Assembly (NCBI RefSeq): GCF_031886125.1
Contig: NZ_CP119391.1
Coordinates: 1,302,001 to 1,366,000 of the forward strand
From: Halomonas piscis
Lineage (GTDB): Bacteria; Pseudomonadota; Gammaproteobacteria; Pseudomonadales; Halomonadaceae
Length of the DNA stretch: 64,000 nt
Direction: 5' to 3'
Every line of letters starts with the position of its first letter. Positions within the stretch are counted from its first letter, which is position 1. The notes beneath the pieces are model-generated. The model searched no databases, was not told the origin of the DNA, and saw nothing but the letters and a program-made list of their open reading frames with translations. The translations under genes and the position numbers were made by a program. Positions 9,525 to 18,135 of this stretch are shown one piece after another.

Positions 9525-10892
9525 ATGGCGGTTTTCGTATTGGACAAACAGAAACGGCCCCTGATGCCGTGCAGCGAGAAGCGCGCCCGGTTGTTGCTGG
9601 AACGCGGTCGCGCTGTGGTGCATAAGCGCTATCCGTTCACGATCCGGCTCAAGGATCGGGTGGATGGTGACACCCAGCCGCTGCGACTCGGCATCGACCC
9701 CGGCAGCAAGACCACCGGGCTGGCGTTAGTGCGCGAGGATGCCGAGGATCGTCACGTGCTGTGCCTGTTCGATCTTGTCCATCGTGGCTTTCAGATTCGC
9801 AAGGCGCTGGAGCAGCGCCGAGCCTTTCGTCGCCGTCGTCGCCGTCAGAACCTGCGCTACCGGGCGCCACGCTTCAACAACCGCACCCGACCCAAGGGCT
9901 GGCTGGCTCCCAGCCTGCGGCACCGTGTCGATACCATCACGGCTTGGGTGAACCGGCTGACTCGTCTGGCGCCGGTCACTGCCATCAGTCAGGAGTTGGT
10001 GCGCTTCGATACGCAGAAGCTGGACAACCCGGAGATCAGCGGTGTCGAGTACCAGCAGGGCTCGCTGCTCGGCTACGAGGTGCGCGAATACCTGCTGGAA
10101 AAGTGGGGGCGCGAGTGCGCCTACTGTGGTGATACCGACACCCCACTGGAAGTCGAGCATGTGGTACCTCGTGCTCACGGTGGCTCGCACCGCGTCAGTA
10201 ACCTGACGCTGGCCTGCCACGCCTGCAACCAGGGCAAGGGCAACGGCACGCTGGACACTTTCTTCACCACCGACAAGGGGCTCAAGAAGCGACTCAAGGC
10301 TAACAACCTGTCGGCGGATGCTCGACAGGAGCGCGTGCAATGTGAGCTCAAGCGCCCGCTGCGGGATGCCAGCGCCGTCAACGCGACCCGTTGGGTGCTG
10401 TTCGGTGCTCTCAAGGCCACCGGTCTGCCGGTGACAGCAGGTAGCGGCGGGCGCACCAAGTACAACCGCCAGCGCCTCGGCATTCCCAAGACCCACGCCC
10501 TGGACGCCGCCTGTGTCGGCCCAATGGACGCCCTGCACCATTGGCAGGTGCCGACGCTGACGATCAAGGCCACCGGACGCGGCAGCTATCAACGCACCCG
10601 ATTGAACCGGCACGGTTTCCCGCGTGGCTATCTGATGCGGCAGAAGCAGGTGCACGGTTTTCAGACCGGCGACATGGTGAAAGCCATCGTGCCCACCGGC
10701 AAGAAGGCCGGCATCCATACGGGCCGTGTCGCTGTGCGTAAAACAGGCAGCTTCAACATTCAGACCGAGCAGGGGGCGGTGCAAGGCATCTCGCACAAGC
10801 ACTGCTTGCTGATCCAACGCGGTGATGGCTACGGCTACCGCCTCACCTCATCCATTCAACCAAAGGGAGGAGCGGGGCAGACGGTGGCGTAA
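9525..10892 (+). CDS. iscB: RNA-guided HNH/RuvC nuclease IscB
   Basis: IscB is the ancestor-like relative of Cas9: a compact nuclease guided by omega-RNA to cut double-stranded DNA. All family parts are visible in the 455 residues. The PLMP domain is at residues 12-15 in KRPLMPC. RuvC-I GIDPGSKTTGLA is at 56-67 (Asp58), followed by an Arg-rich bridge helix at about 97-120. RuvC-II is ISQELVRFD (Glu157). The HNH domain spans about 198-240, with CAYCG, VEHVVPRAHGG (His212) and ACHACN. RuvC-III THALDAACVG has Asp327, and a C-terminal basic domain follows. All catalytic residues look intact. CAGGAG lies 8 bp before the ATG. No transposase gene adjoins it, so it appears to be a solitary or non-autonomous IS200/IS605-like insertion between hslO and msrB. 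Confidence 0.92.
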   Translation: MAVFVLDKQKRPLMPCSEKRARLLLERGRAVVHKRYPFTIRLKDRVDGDTQPLRLGIDPGSKTTGLALVREDAEDRHVLCLFDLVHRGFQIRKALEQRRAFRRRRRRQNLRYRAPRFNNRTRPKGWLAPSLRHRVDTITAWVNRLTRLAPVTAISQELVRFDTQKLDNPEISGVEYQQGSLLGYEVREYLLEKWGRECAYCGDTDTPLEVEHVVPRAHGGSHRVSNLTLACHACNQGKGNGTLDTFFTTDKGLKKRLKANNLSADARQERVQCELKRPLRDASAVNATRWVLFGALKATGLPVTAGSGGRTKYNRQRLGIPKTHALDAACVGPMDALHHWQVPTLTIKATGRGSYQRTRLNRHGFPRGYLMRQKQVHGFQTGDMVKAIVPTGKKAGIHTGRVAVRKTGSFNIQTEQGAVQGISHKHCLLIQRGDGYGYRLTSSIQPKGGAGQTVA

Positions 10893-10923
10893 CAGGTCGC
10901 TCTGCGGGCGACGCGCTATCCCT

Positions 10924-10944
10924 CCCGGCACTGAAAGTACCGGG
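10924..10944. repeat. Hairpin downstream of iscB, candidate right end of the element
   Basis: CCCGG...CCGGG with an inner ACT/AGT pairing around GAA forms an imperfect hairpin between the iscB stop and msrB. IS200/IS605-type elements have subterminal hairpins instead of inverted repeats, so this is a candidate right-end structure. It could equally be a terminator for iscB, although no T run follows. Confidence 0.35.
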
Positions 10945-10962
10945 TATCCCGCGCAAAATCTG

Positions 10963-11460
10963 ATGAAACGCCGCCATTTTCTCGGTCTTGCCGGCCTGAC
11001 CGGCGTCGCCGGCGCGCTGCCCGGTGTGTCGTTCGGCTACCCAAGCGTTGATCTGAGCGCGTCCGGCGATATCGAGCCGCTCGAGCTGACCCAGGACGAG
11101 TGGCGCGAGCGCCTCTCGCCCAAGGCCTACAAGGTGCTTCGGGAAAACGACACCGAACCGGCCTTTTCCAGCCCGCTGGACGACGAAACCCGGGAGGGCG
11201 AGTTCCGCTGCGCCGGGTGCGATCTGGTGCTGTTTGAAAGCGCCATGAAGTACGATTCCGGCACCGGCTGGCCGAGCTTTTTCAGACACGTCGAAGGGCA
11301 CCTGCTCAGCAAGCTGGACTTCAGCATGATCTGGCCACGCACCGAATACCACTGCGCGCGCTGCGGCGGCCACCAGGGGCACGTGTTTGAAGACGGCCCC
11401 GAGCCCACCGGCCTGCGCTGGTGCAACAACGGCCTGGCGCTGCGCTTCGAGCCTGCCTAG
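10963..11460 (+). CDS. msrB: Peptide-methionine (R)-S-oxide reductase, exported
   Basis: MsrB reduces the R-form of methionine sulfoxide in proteins. The catalytic domain has zinc cysteines in CAGC (83, 86) and CARC (131, 134), SGTGWPSFF, HCARCGGHQGHVFEDGP, and the catalytic cysteine in RWCNNG (154). The N-terminus MKRRHFLGLAGLTG looks like a twin-arginine (Tat) signal (RRxFLG), so the enzyme is probably periplasmic, unlike the usual cytoplasmic form. The start at 10963 is chosen to keep this signal; the ribosome-binding site is weak, perhaps because the iscB insertion replaced the original upstream DNA. Confidence 0.9.
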   Translation: MKRRHFLGLAGLTGVAGALPGVSFGYPSVDLSASGDIEPLELTQDEWRERLSPKAYKVLRENDTEPAFSSPLDDETREGEFRCAGCDLVLFESAMKYDSGTGWPSFFRHVEGHLLSKLDFSMIWPRTEYHCARCGGHQGHVFEDGPEPTGLRWCNNGLALRFEPA

Positions 11461-11552
11461 GCACCGTTTGTTGCGCGGCTGCCGGAAGCGGGGCGCGGAC
11501 GAGTGTGGTACCTTGTGGCCCTCTTCATTGCTGCATGAGTTAGTTGCGATAT

Positions 11553-13940
11553 ATGAATGTCAATCAGCGTATTATGGAACGCTTGGCCGATGAGCTGGGC
11601 GTTCGCACGGCTCAGGTAGCCGCCACGGTAGGCCTGCTGGACGAGGGCGCCACGGTGCCCTTTATCGCCCGCTACCGTAAGGAAGTTACCGGGGCGCTGG
11701 ACGATACTCAGCTGCGGCGCCTTGATGAGCGCCTGCGCTACCTGCGCGAGCTGGAAGAGCGTCGCGAGGCGGTGATCGCCACGATTGACGAACAGGGCAA
11801 GCTCACCTCGGCGCTTGCCGCTGACCTGAACGCCGCCGATACGAAGCAGCGTCTGGAAGACCTGTACCGCCCGTACCGGAAAAAGCGTCGCACCAAGGCT
11901 CAGATGGCCCGGGAGGCCGGCCTGGAGCCGCTGGCCGACGCGCTGCTGGCTGACCCCAGGCTCGATCCCGAGCGCGAAGCCGCTGCCTACCTGCGCCCGG
12001 CCGAGGGCGAAACCCCGGCGGTGGAGGACGCCAGGGCGGCGCTCGACGGCGCCAAGCAGATCCTGATGGAGCGCTTTGCCGAAGACGCCGAGCTCATCGG
12101 CCGGCTGCGCGAGCGGCTGTGGCGGGACGGCGAGCTCTCCGCTCGGGTGCTCGAGGGCCAGGAGCGCGAGGGCGCCAAGTTTGCCGACTATTTCGAGCAC
12201 GACGAGGCGCTTGCCAAGGTGCCGTCCCACCGGGCGCTGGCGATGTTTCGCGGGCGCAACGAAGGCGTGCTGAGCCTGGCGATCCGCCTGCCCGGCGAAG
12301 ACGAGGCGCCGATTCATCCGGCCCAGCTGGCCATTGCCAGGCAGGCAGGCATCAAGCTTGTACCGGCGGATAAGGCAGGCCCCGAAGGCCAAAGCCCTGG
12401 AGAAAGGTGGCTCGCCGAAGTCGTGCGCTGGACCTGGCGGGTGAAGCTCTACACCTCGCTGGAAACCGAGCTTCTGGGGCAGCTGCGCGAGCAGGCCGAG
12501 CTCACCGCTATCGAGGTGTTCGCCGCCAATCTGAAAGACCTTTTGCTGGCCGCGCCGGCGGGCCCCAAGGTAACGCTTGCCATTGACCCGGGCCTGCGTA
12601 CCGGCTGCAAGGTGGCGGTGGTGGACGCCACCGGGCAGTTTCTGGCCCACACCACGATCTATCCCCACGCGCCGCAGAACCGCTGGCGCGAGTCCCTGGA
12701 CGAGCTGGCTCGCCTGGTCAGGGAGCACGGCGTGGCGCTGATCGCCGTGGGCAACGGCACCGCCAGCCGCGAGACCGACAGGCTCGCCGGCGAGCTGGTC
12801 AAGGCGATGGCGGCCTCGCAGCCGCTGAGCAAGGTGATGGTGTCCGAAGCCGGGGCCTCGGTGTATTCGGCCTCGGAGTACGCCTCCCGGGAGCTTCCCG
12901 ACCTCGACGTCACCGTGCGCGGCGCGGTGTCCATCGCCCGCCGCCTGCAGGACCCGCTGGCGGAGCTGGTCAAGATCGAGCCCAAGTCCATCGGCGTGGG
13001 GCAGTACCAGCACGACGTCTCCCAGCTGCAGCTGTCCAAAAGTCTCGAGGCGGTGATCGAGGACTGCGTGAACGCCGTGGGCGTGGACTTGAACACCGCC
13101 TCGAGCGCCTTGCTTTCCCGGGTGGCGGGGCTGTCCGCCACGCTCGCCGACAATATCGTCGCCGAGCGCAACCGCCGCGGCGCCTTCAATAGCCGCCAGG
13201 CGCTGCTGGAAGTCAACCGCCTGGGGCCGAAGACGTTCGAGCAGTGCGCCGGGTTTTTGCGCGTCACCGGCGGCGACAACCCGCTGGACGCCAGCGCCGT
13301 GCACCCCGAGGCCTATCCGTTGGCGGAGCGTATTGCCGGCCAGACCGGACGCGAGCTGAAAGGGCTGATCGGCGACAGCGCCACTCTCAAGGCGCTCGAC
13401 CCTGCCGACTTCGCCGACGAGCGCTTTGGCGTGCCCACGGTCAGCGACATTCTCGCCGAGCTGGACAAGCCCGGCCGCGATCCGCGCCCGGAGTTCAAGG
13501 CCGCGGCGTTCCGCGAGGGCGTGGAAAGCCTGAACGACCTTGAGCCGGGCATGGTGCTGGAGGGCAGCGTGACCAACGTGACTCACTTCGGCGCCTTTGT
13601 GGATATCGGCGTGCATCAGGACGGGCTGGTGCATATCTCGGCGCTTTCCCACCGCTTTGTGGAAGACCCGCGCAGCGTGGTCAAGGCCGGCGATATCGTC
13701 CAGGTGAAAGTCATGAACGTGGACATACCGCGCAAGCGCATCGGGCTGTCCATGCGCCTGGACGACCAGCCCGAGGCGGACAGGGCCGCCGGTGCCAGTA
13801 GCGGCGCCCCGGGCACGGCCGACGGCAAGGCAGGGGCAAACAAGACCCGGCGCCGCAAGCGCGGCGGCAAGGCCGAGAGCCACGACGCCGACGTGGGGGC
13901 GCTGGGCGCTGCGCTGTTAAAGGCTCGCGGCGATAAATAG
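11553..13940 (+). CDS. tex: Tex family S1 RNA-binding transcription accessory protein
   Basis: Tex is a conserved nucleic-acid-binding protein linked to transcription fidelity and toxin-gene expression. The N-terminal helical domain starts with MNVNQRIMERLADELGV and LLDEGATVPFIARYRKEVTG. A YqgF/RNase H-like domain includes LAIDPGLRTGCKVAVVD, helix-hairpin-helix motifs lie around NTASSALLSRVAGLS, and the C-terminal S1 domain runs from GMVLEGSVTNVTHFGAFVD to RIGLSMR. About 795 residues, a normal length, plus a Lys/Arg-rich tail. The ATG at 11553 aligns with homologues; its ribosome-binding site is poor. Confidence 0.94.
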   Translation: MNVNQRIMERLADELGVRTAQVAATVGLLDEGATVPFIARYRKEVTGALDDTQLRRLDERLRYLRELEERREAVIATIDEQGKLTSALAADLNAADTKQRLEDLYRPYRKKRRTKAQMAREAGLEPLADALLADPRLDPEREAAAYLRPAEGETPAVEDARAALDGAKQILMERFAEDAELIGRLRERLWRDGELSARVLEGQEREGAKFADYFEHDEALAKVPSHRALAMFRGRNEGVLSLAIRLPGEDEAPIHPAQLAIARQAGIKLVPADKAGPEGQSPGERWLAEVVRWTWRVKLYTSLETELLGQLREQAELTAIEVFAANLKDLLLAAPAGPKVTLAIDPGLRTGCKVAVVDATGQFLAHTTIYPHAPQNRWRESLDELARLVREHGVALIAVGNGTASRETDRLAGELVKAMAASQPLSKVMVSEAGASVYSASEYASRELPDLDVTVRGAVSIARRLQDPLAELVKIEPKSIGVGQYQHDVSQLQLSKSLEAVIEDCVNAVGVDLNTASSALLSRVAGLSATLADNIVAERNRRGAFNSRQALLEVNRLGPKTFEQCAGFLRVTGGDNPLDASAVHPEAYPLAERIAGQTGRELKGLIGDSATLKALDPADFADERFGVPTVSDILAELDKPGRDPRPEFKAAAFREGVESLNDLEPGMVLEGSVTNVTHFGAFVDIGVHQDGLVHISALSHRFVEDPRSVVKAGDIVQVKVMNVDIPRKRIGLSMRLDDQPEADRAAGASSGAPGTADGKAGANKTRRRKRGGKAESHDADVGALGAALLKARGDK

Positions 13941-13992
13941 GCCCGCTTGAATATCGTTAGCCGGGCATCATATCTTACGCGTAAACGTTTTG

Positions 13993-14027
13993 GGCTGTGC
14001 CCCGGTGGCACAGCCTGATGCTTTTAT
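13993..14027 (+). terminator. Terminator-like hairpin after tex
   Basis: A perfect 9 bp stem, GGCTGTGCC and GGCACAGCC around a CCGGT loop, is followed by TGATGCTTTT. The T run starts a few bases after the stem, so termination may be partial. Confidence 0.55.
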
Positions 14028-14030
14028 GCA

Positions 14031-14083
14031 GGCTCGCGACGGCGAGCCGGTTAACCAGGCATTCAGGCCCGCGACGGTGGGCC
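14031..14083 (+). promoter_or_regulatory. Two related hairpins in the gshA leader
   Basis: GGCTCGC-GACG-GCGAGCC (14031-14048) and GGCCCGC-GACG-GTGGGCC (14066-14083) are diverged copies of one hairpin. The loop GACG is the same, and a stem difference is compensated (T-A in one, C-G in the other). They lie 22 bp or more upstream of the gshA start. A role as leader or processing elements is inferred only. Confidence 0.4.
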
Positions 14084-14104
14084 GCCTAACTGGGAGTGCA
14101 CTCC

Positions 14105-15745
14105 TTGTCTGAACCACTCACCGTGCCGACCACGCTTGGCCAGCGCATCGCAAAACTGCTGCCGGCCGCACGCGACGGACGCCTGGGCCGCCTGCGCCGA
14201 GGTATCGAGAAAGAAGGGCTGCGCGTGGATGCGAGTGGCCATGTCGCTCAGACCCCCCATCCGGAAGCGCTGGGCTCGAAGTTGACTCACCCGCATATCA
14301 CCACCGATTACTCCGAAGCGCTGCTGGAATACGTCACGCCGGTGCTCAGCGAGCCCCGAGAGGCGCTGGCGTTTCTCTCTGATCTGCACGCCTACAGCTA
14401 TCGTCATCTGGACGGCGAGTGGATCTGGCCGGCGAGCATGCCGTCAAGGCTTTCGGGGAACGCAAGCGTGCCCATCGCCGATTACGGCACCTCCAACTCG
14501 GGGATAATGAAGCACGTCTATCGCAAGGGGCTGGACGTGCGCTACGGGCGCATCATGCAGGCCATCGCCGGGGTGCACTACAACGTCTCGCTGCCCGATG
14601 AGATGTGGCAGGCGCTGCGCGAGGTGGAAGGCCAGAGCGATACCGCGTTCAAGGATTACCGCTCGACGCGCTACTTCAGCCTGATCCGCAATTTTCGTCG
14701 CCACAGCTGGCTGCTGCTTTATCTGTTCGGCGCCTCCCCGGCCATCGACAAGAGCTTTCTCGACGGCAAGCCGGTGCCGTCCAAGCTCGAGCCGCTGGGC
14801 GACGATACCTATATGGCGCCCTACGCCACGACGCTGCGCATGTCCGATCTGGGCTACCAGAACTCGGTGCAGGAGCAGCTCAAGATCTGTTTCAACTCGC
14901 TGTCGAACTACGTCAATACGCTGCGCAACGCCATTTCCACGCCCTGGCCGGACTATCAGGCCAAGGGGGTGAAGGTGGACGGCGACTGGCGCCAGCTCAA
15001 CGCCAACATCCTGCAGATCGAAAACGAGTACTACAGCGACATCCGGCCCAAGCGCGTGGCCCGGTCGGGAGAAACGCCGAGCCAGGCGCTCGAGGCCCAG
15101 GGCGTGGAGTACATCGAGGTGCGCTGTCTGGATCTCGATCCCTTCGAGCCATTGGGCGTCAGCGAACCCCAGATGCGCTTTCTGGACACCTTCCTCATGT
15201 GGTGTTTGCTCAGCGAAAGCCCGTGGATTTCCGATGAGGAGTGCGACCATCTGGACGACAACCGCCGGCTGGTGGTGGAGCGCGGCCGGGACCCGGCGCT
15301 GCGCCTGAACAAGGACGGCGGCGCCATCAGCCTGCGCCAGTGGGGCGAGCAGATTGTCGCCGAGATGCAGCCAGTGGCGGAGCTTCTGGACGCCGACGAA
15401 GACGGCACGCCGCACCTAGATGCTATCGCTGCGCTGGCCCCGCGGCTGCAGGATGCCTCGCTGACGCCTTCCGCCCGGCTGCTCGAGCGGCTGCGCGAGG
15501 AGAACGGCTCCTTTGCCGACGTGGTGATGTCGCTGGCTCGGGAGCAGGCCGACATGCTGCGCCGTCAGCCGGCCACCACGACGCGAGAATCCCTGATGGA
15601 ACAGCAGGCGGTAACCTCGCGCCAGCAGCAGCGCGACATGGACGCCGCCGACGAGCCGTGCTTTGACCGCTTTCTGGAAGACTATTTTGCCCAGGCCCGG
15701 GAATCCCACGCGGTAACGCCGCTGAGCATGGGAGCCGCCCGGTGA
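14105..15745 (+). CDS. gshA: Glutamate-cysteine ligase
   Basis: GshA forms gamma-glutamylcysteine, the first step of glutathione synthesis. Family blocks visible: GRLRRGIEKEGLRV, HPHITTDYSEALLEYVTPV, RHLDGEWIWPASMPS, GIMKHVYRKGLDVRYGRIMQAIAGVHYN, and RSTRYFSLIRNFRRHSWLLLYLFGASPA. The product is about 546 residues, typical of the proteobacterial type. The TTG at 14105 is preferred over the in-frame GTG at 14096 because GGGAG at 14092-14096 is then spaced 8 bp from the start. The palindrome GGAGTGCACTCC overlaps that site. The 3' end overlaps dsbB by 4 bp. Confidence 0.94.
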   Translation: MSEPLTVPTTLGQRIAKLLPAARDGRLGRLRRGIEKEGLRVDASGHVAQTPHPEALGSKLTHPHITTDYSEALLEYVTPVLSEPREALAFLSDLHAYSYRHLDGEWIWPASMPSRLSGNASVPIADYGTSNSGIMKHVYRKGLDVRYGRIMQAIAGVHYNVSLPDEMWQALREVEGQSDTAFKDYRSTRYFSLIRNFRRHSWLLLYLFGASPAIDKSFLDGKPVPSKLEPLGDDTYMAPYATTLRMSDLGYQNSVQEQLKICFNSLSNYVNTLRNAISTPWPDYQAKGVKVDGDWRQLNANILQIENEYYSDIRPKRVARSGETPSQALEAQGVEYIEVRCLDLDPFEPLGVSEPQMRFLDTFLMWCLLSESPWISDEECDHLDDNRRLVVERGRDPALRLNKDGGAISLRQWGEQIVAEMQPVAELLDADEDGTPHLDAIAALAPRLQDASLTPSARLLERLREENGSFADVVMSLAREQADMLRRQPATTTRESLMEQQAVTSRQQQRDMDAADEPCFDRFLEDYFAQARESHAVTPLSMGAAR

Positions 15746-16251
15746 GGCCGGCGTGGCGGTGGCTGCCCCTGGCCGGGGTGGCGTTCTGCGCGCTGATGAT
15801 GGCGGTAGCCCTGGGGCTTGAGCATGTCGGCGGGCTCGAGCCCTGCCCGCTGTGCGTTTTCCAGCGCGTGGGCGTGATCGCGACCGGGGTTGTGCTGGCC
15901 GTGGCGGCAGGGCATAACCCCGACGGCCGCCTGGGGCGCGGGGTTTACGCCGTGCTGGCGCTTGCCGGTGTGGCCGGCGGCGCCTTCGTTGCCGGACGCC
16001 ACGTCTGGCTGCAGTCGCTGCCCGCCGACCAGGTGCCGAGCTGCGGCCCGGGGCTTGACTACATGATCGACGTGCTGCCCCTGCAGGAAGTCATCGCCAC
16101 GGTGCTTTCCGGCTCCGGCGAGTGCGCCGCCGTCGACGCGGCGTTTCTGGGACTGTCGCTTCCGGCCTGGACCCTGGTCGGTTTTATCGCGCTGGCGGCG
16201 TTTCCGCTGGCCATGCTGTGGCGCGCTGTGCGCAGCTGCCCGGTGGAGTAA
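15742..16251 (+). CDS. dsbB: Disulfide bond formation protein B
   Basis: DsbB reoxidises periplasmic DsbA and passes electrons to ubiquinone. The 169 residues contain four hydrophobic segments. The first periplasmic loop has the CPLC pair, after LEHVGGLEP, and the second has a cysteine in VPSCGPG and one in GSGEC, the two redox pairs required. The GTG start overlaps the gshA stop, so disulfide and glutathione functions are coupled here. A REP array begins 15 bp after the stop. Confidence 0.94.
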   Translation: MRPAWRWLPLAGVAFCALMMAVALGLEHVGGLEPCPLCVFQRVGVIATGVVLAVAAGHNPDGRLGRGVYAVLALAGVAGGAFVAGRHVWLQSLPADQVPSCGPGLDYMIDVLPLQEVIATVLSGSGECAAVDAAFLGLSLPAWTLVGFIALAAFPLAMLWRAVRSCPVE

Positions 16252-16266
16252 CGGGCAGGTCAAGGA

Positions 16267-16664
16267 ACCTGTGGGAGGGCGGCTATGCCGCGCGAGGGGT
16301 GCCGTCAGGCACCCTGGGGTTTGCCAGGCTCCATAGCCGGTATCCGGCAGGCTGCGGCCGGCGTCGCCCGGTAAACCGGCCTCCCACACAGTCGGCCGGC
16401 CACGGAACCTGTGGGGGGCGGCTTTGCCACGAGGGGTGCCGTCAGACGCCCCCTGGGGTTTTCCTGCATAGCCGGCATCCGGCAGGCCTGCGGTTTGCGT
16501 CGCCCGGTGAACCGGCCTCCCACACAGTCAGCCGGCCACGTAGCCTGTGGGGTAGGGCGGCTTTGCCGCGAGGGGTGCCGTCAGGCGGCCTGGGGTTTGC
16601 CAGGCTACATAGTCCAGCATCCGGCAGGCCTGCGGCCTGCTTTCGCCCGGTAAACCGGCCTCCT
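16267..16664. repeat. REP/BIME array A, about three 138 bp units
   Basis: Units start at CCTGTGG near 16268, 16408 and 16544 (spacing 140 and 136 bp). Each unit has a GTGGGAGG-type hairpin REP (stem GCGGC-TTT-GCCGC) on the plus strand and an inverted partner ending GGTAAACCGGCCTCCCACA, separated by a diverged ~80 bp filler and a CGGCCGGCCACGG linker. The last unit is interrupted after CGGCCTCC by an IS110 element. REP identity rests on resemblance to Pseudomonas GTGGGAG REPs. Confidence 0.85.
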
Positions 16665-16932
16665 GGTATGGATTGACCTGTCAACGACTGGCTGAGGCTA
16701 ACTACATGCGATGCTCTCCATGCTCATGGCTCAGGAAGCGAAGGGCTGTTAGCGACGGTGGATCTCTCTGGTATTCGTGGGTTGGTTACCGACCTGTCAT
16801 CACTTCGTCGCGGAGCTTCCCGGGTCTACAATCGAGGGTCACCTTACCCCGGAGGGCAGGGCCTCATAGGAGGAGCTGGGGTTCTCCTGTCGGCCCGACG
16901 CCCCCTGAGCCATGAACACGGGAACCGCACGG
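16665..16932 (-). ncRNA. Candidate bridge/seekRNA region of IS110 copy 1
   Basis: IS1111-group elements encode a guide RNA in the noncoding DNA after the transposase stop; this 268 bp region is in that place. On the plus strand, CTCTGGTATT (16766-16775) resembles the left junction CTCCTGGTAT, and GGTCTACAATCG (16823-16834) resembles the right junction TGTCTACACAATCG. That is what guide loops recognising the ends or target might look like. RNA ends, folding and function are inferred. Confidence 0.5.
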
Positions 16933-18135
16933 TTATGCCGTGGCCCGACTGCCGTGGGGCTTGCCCATGGCTTCACAGGCGATGGCCCACAAGAAGCCCG
17001 CCAACTCGCGAGCGACCGCCGTGGTCACTTGCTGTTTGGCCTTCCCCGTAGCGGCTAGCCGGCGATAACGGCCGCACAGGCGTTTCTGCGCCTCCCAGGC
17101 GATGGCTTGTACCATCGGGGACGTTCGCTCGGCACGCTGCTGGATAATACGAGTTTTGCGCGCCGGGTAGCGATAGCTCCAGGCCGACTCCACCAGCACA
17201 CGCCTGACGTGACCGTTGCCCGTCTTGGTGATCCCGCCTTGTCGACGACTGCCGCCGCTGGAGTGCTCGCTGGGCACCAGGCCCAGGTAGGCCATGAGCT
17301 GACGGGGCGAGTCGAAGCGGCTGATATCGCCCAGCTCGGACAGCACGGTCATGGCGGTGATCAAGCTGACGCCGCGCAGCGCCATGAGCGCCTCCACCAC
17401 GGGAGCCAGTGACCACTCGGTCAACGCGGCTCGCATCTGCTTTTCCAGGCCGGCCACACGACGCTCGGCTTCCCTGACGTTTTCGATGTACTCCTGCAAC
17501 ACAAGCTGTTGAATGGGCGAGTCGAATCGGACGGTTTCCAGCCAGCGGTAGTGTGCTGCTGTCCAACGGCTCTTGCCGGGATAGGGCTTGTTGTGGCGCA
17601 ACAGGAACGCATTGAGACGTTGCCGTGCTCGGAGCTCGGCGGCCTTCATGTCTTCTCGCGCCCGTGTTAAGTCGCGTATGGCCTCCTGTTCAGCCGTTGG
17701 CACCCATACGGCCGTCAGTTCCCCGGCACGTGACAGGCGAGCCAGCAACACGGCGTCTCGTCGATCGGTTTTCACCCTGTCCCCCGGCCGCTGGGGAATC
17801 AGCGACGGCGCCACCACCTCACTATCATGCCCGCTAGCCTGGATCTGATGATAAATGCCGTAGCCGCATGGCCCCGCCTCGTAGCAGAACAGCAGCGGCT
17901 GCCCGGCAAAGCGTTCGCTCATTTGCCGAATCAGCTGATCGATGGCCTTGGGCTCGTTGGGTATTTCCCCCAGGAATTCAGGCGCTTGTCGACCTTCTTC
18001 TGCAACGGCGACAGAGATGCTGACCTTGTGGACGTCCAGCCCGATGTAGGCGGCATGGCCGCTGCCGACGGCGTTGAGCCGCTTTGCGGCTTCACTTTCT
18101 ACAAGAACGGGATTTGTTGCGTTAGACTGTTTCAT
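16933..18135 (-). CDS. IS110-family transposase, copy 1
   Basis: A 400-residue DEDD recombinase. The RuvC-like N-terminal catalytic residues are Asp34 in YIGLDVHK, Glu86 in CYEAGPCGYG, and Asp123/Asp126 in KTDRRDAVLLARL. The C-terminal Tnp20 domain has LRGVSLITAMTVLSELGD, LMAYLGLVPSEHSSGG (with the candidate nucleophilic serine) and ITKTGNGHVRRVLVESAW. The frame is intact. It differs from copy 2 by one residue (Ser105 here, Gly there). The 5' side is only about 90 bp, while the 3' noncoding side is 268 bp, which points to the IS1111 group. Confidence 0.95.
   Translation of the reverse strand: MKQSNATNPVLVESEAAKRLNAVGSGHAAYIGLDVHKVSISVAVAEEGRQAPEFLGEIPNEPKAIDQLIRQMSERFAGQPLLFCYEAGPCGYGIYHQIQASGHDSEVVAPSLIPQRPGDRVKTDRRDAVLLARLSRAGELTAVWVPTAEQEAIRDLTRAREDMKAAELRARQRLNAFLLRHNKPYPGKSRWTAAHYRWLETVRFDSPIQQLVLQEYIENVREAERRVAGLEKQMRAALTEWSLAPVVEALMALRGVSLITAMTVLSELGDISRFDSPRQLMAYLGLVPSEHSSGGSRRQGGITKTGNGHVRRVLVESAWSYRYPARKTRIIQQRAERTSPMVQAIAWEAQKRLCGRYRRLAATGKAKQQVTTAVARELAGFLWAIACEAMGKPHGSRATA

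Noticed and set aside
11457..13883. 808-codon minus-strand frame opposite tex
   Set aside because: Antisense shadow of a confident tex gene; no recognisable domain.
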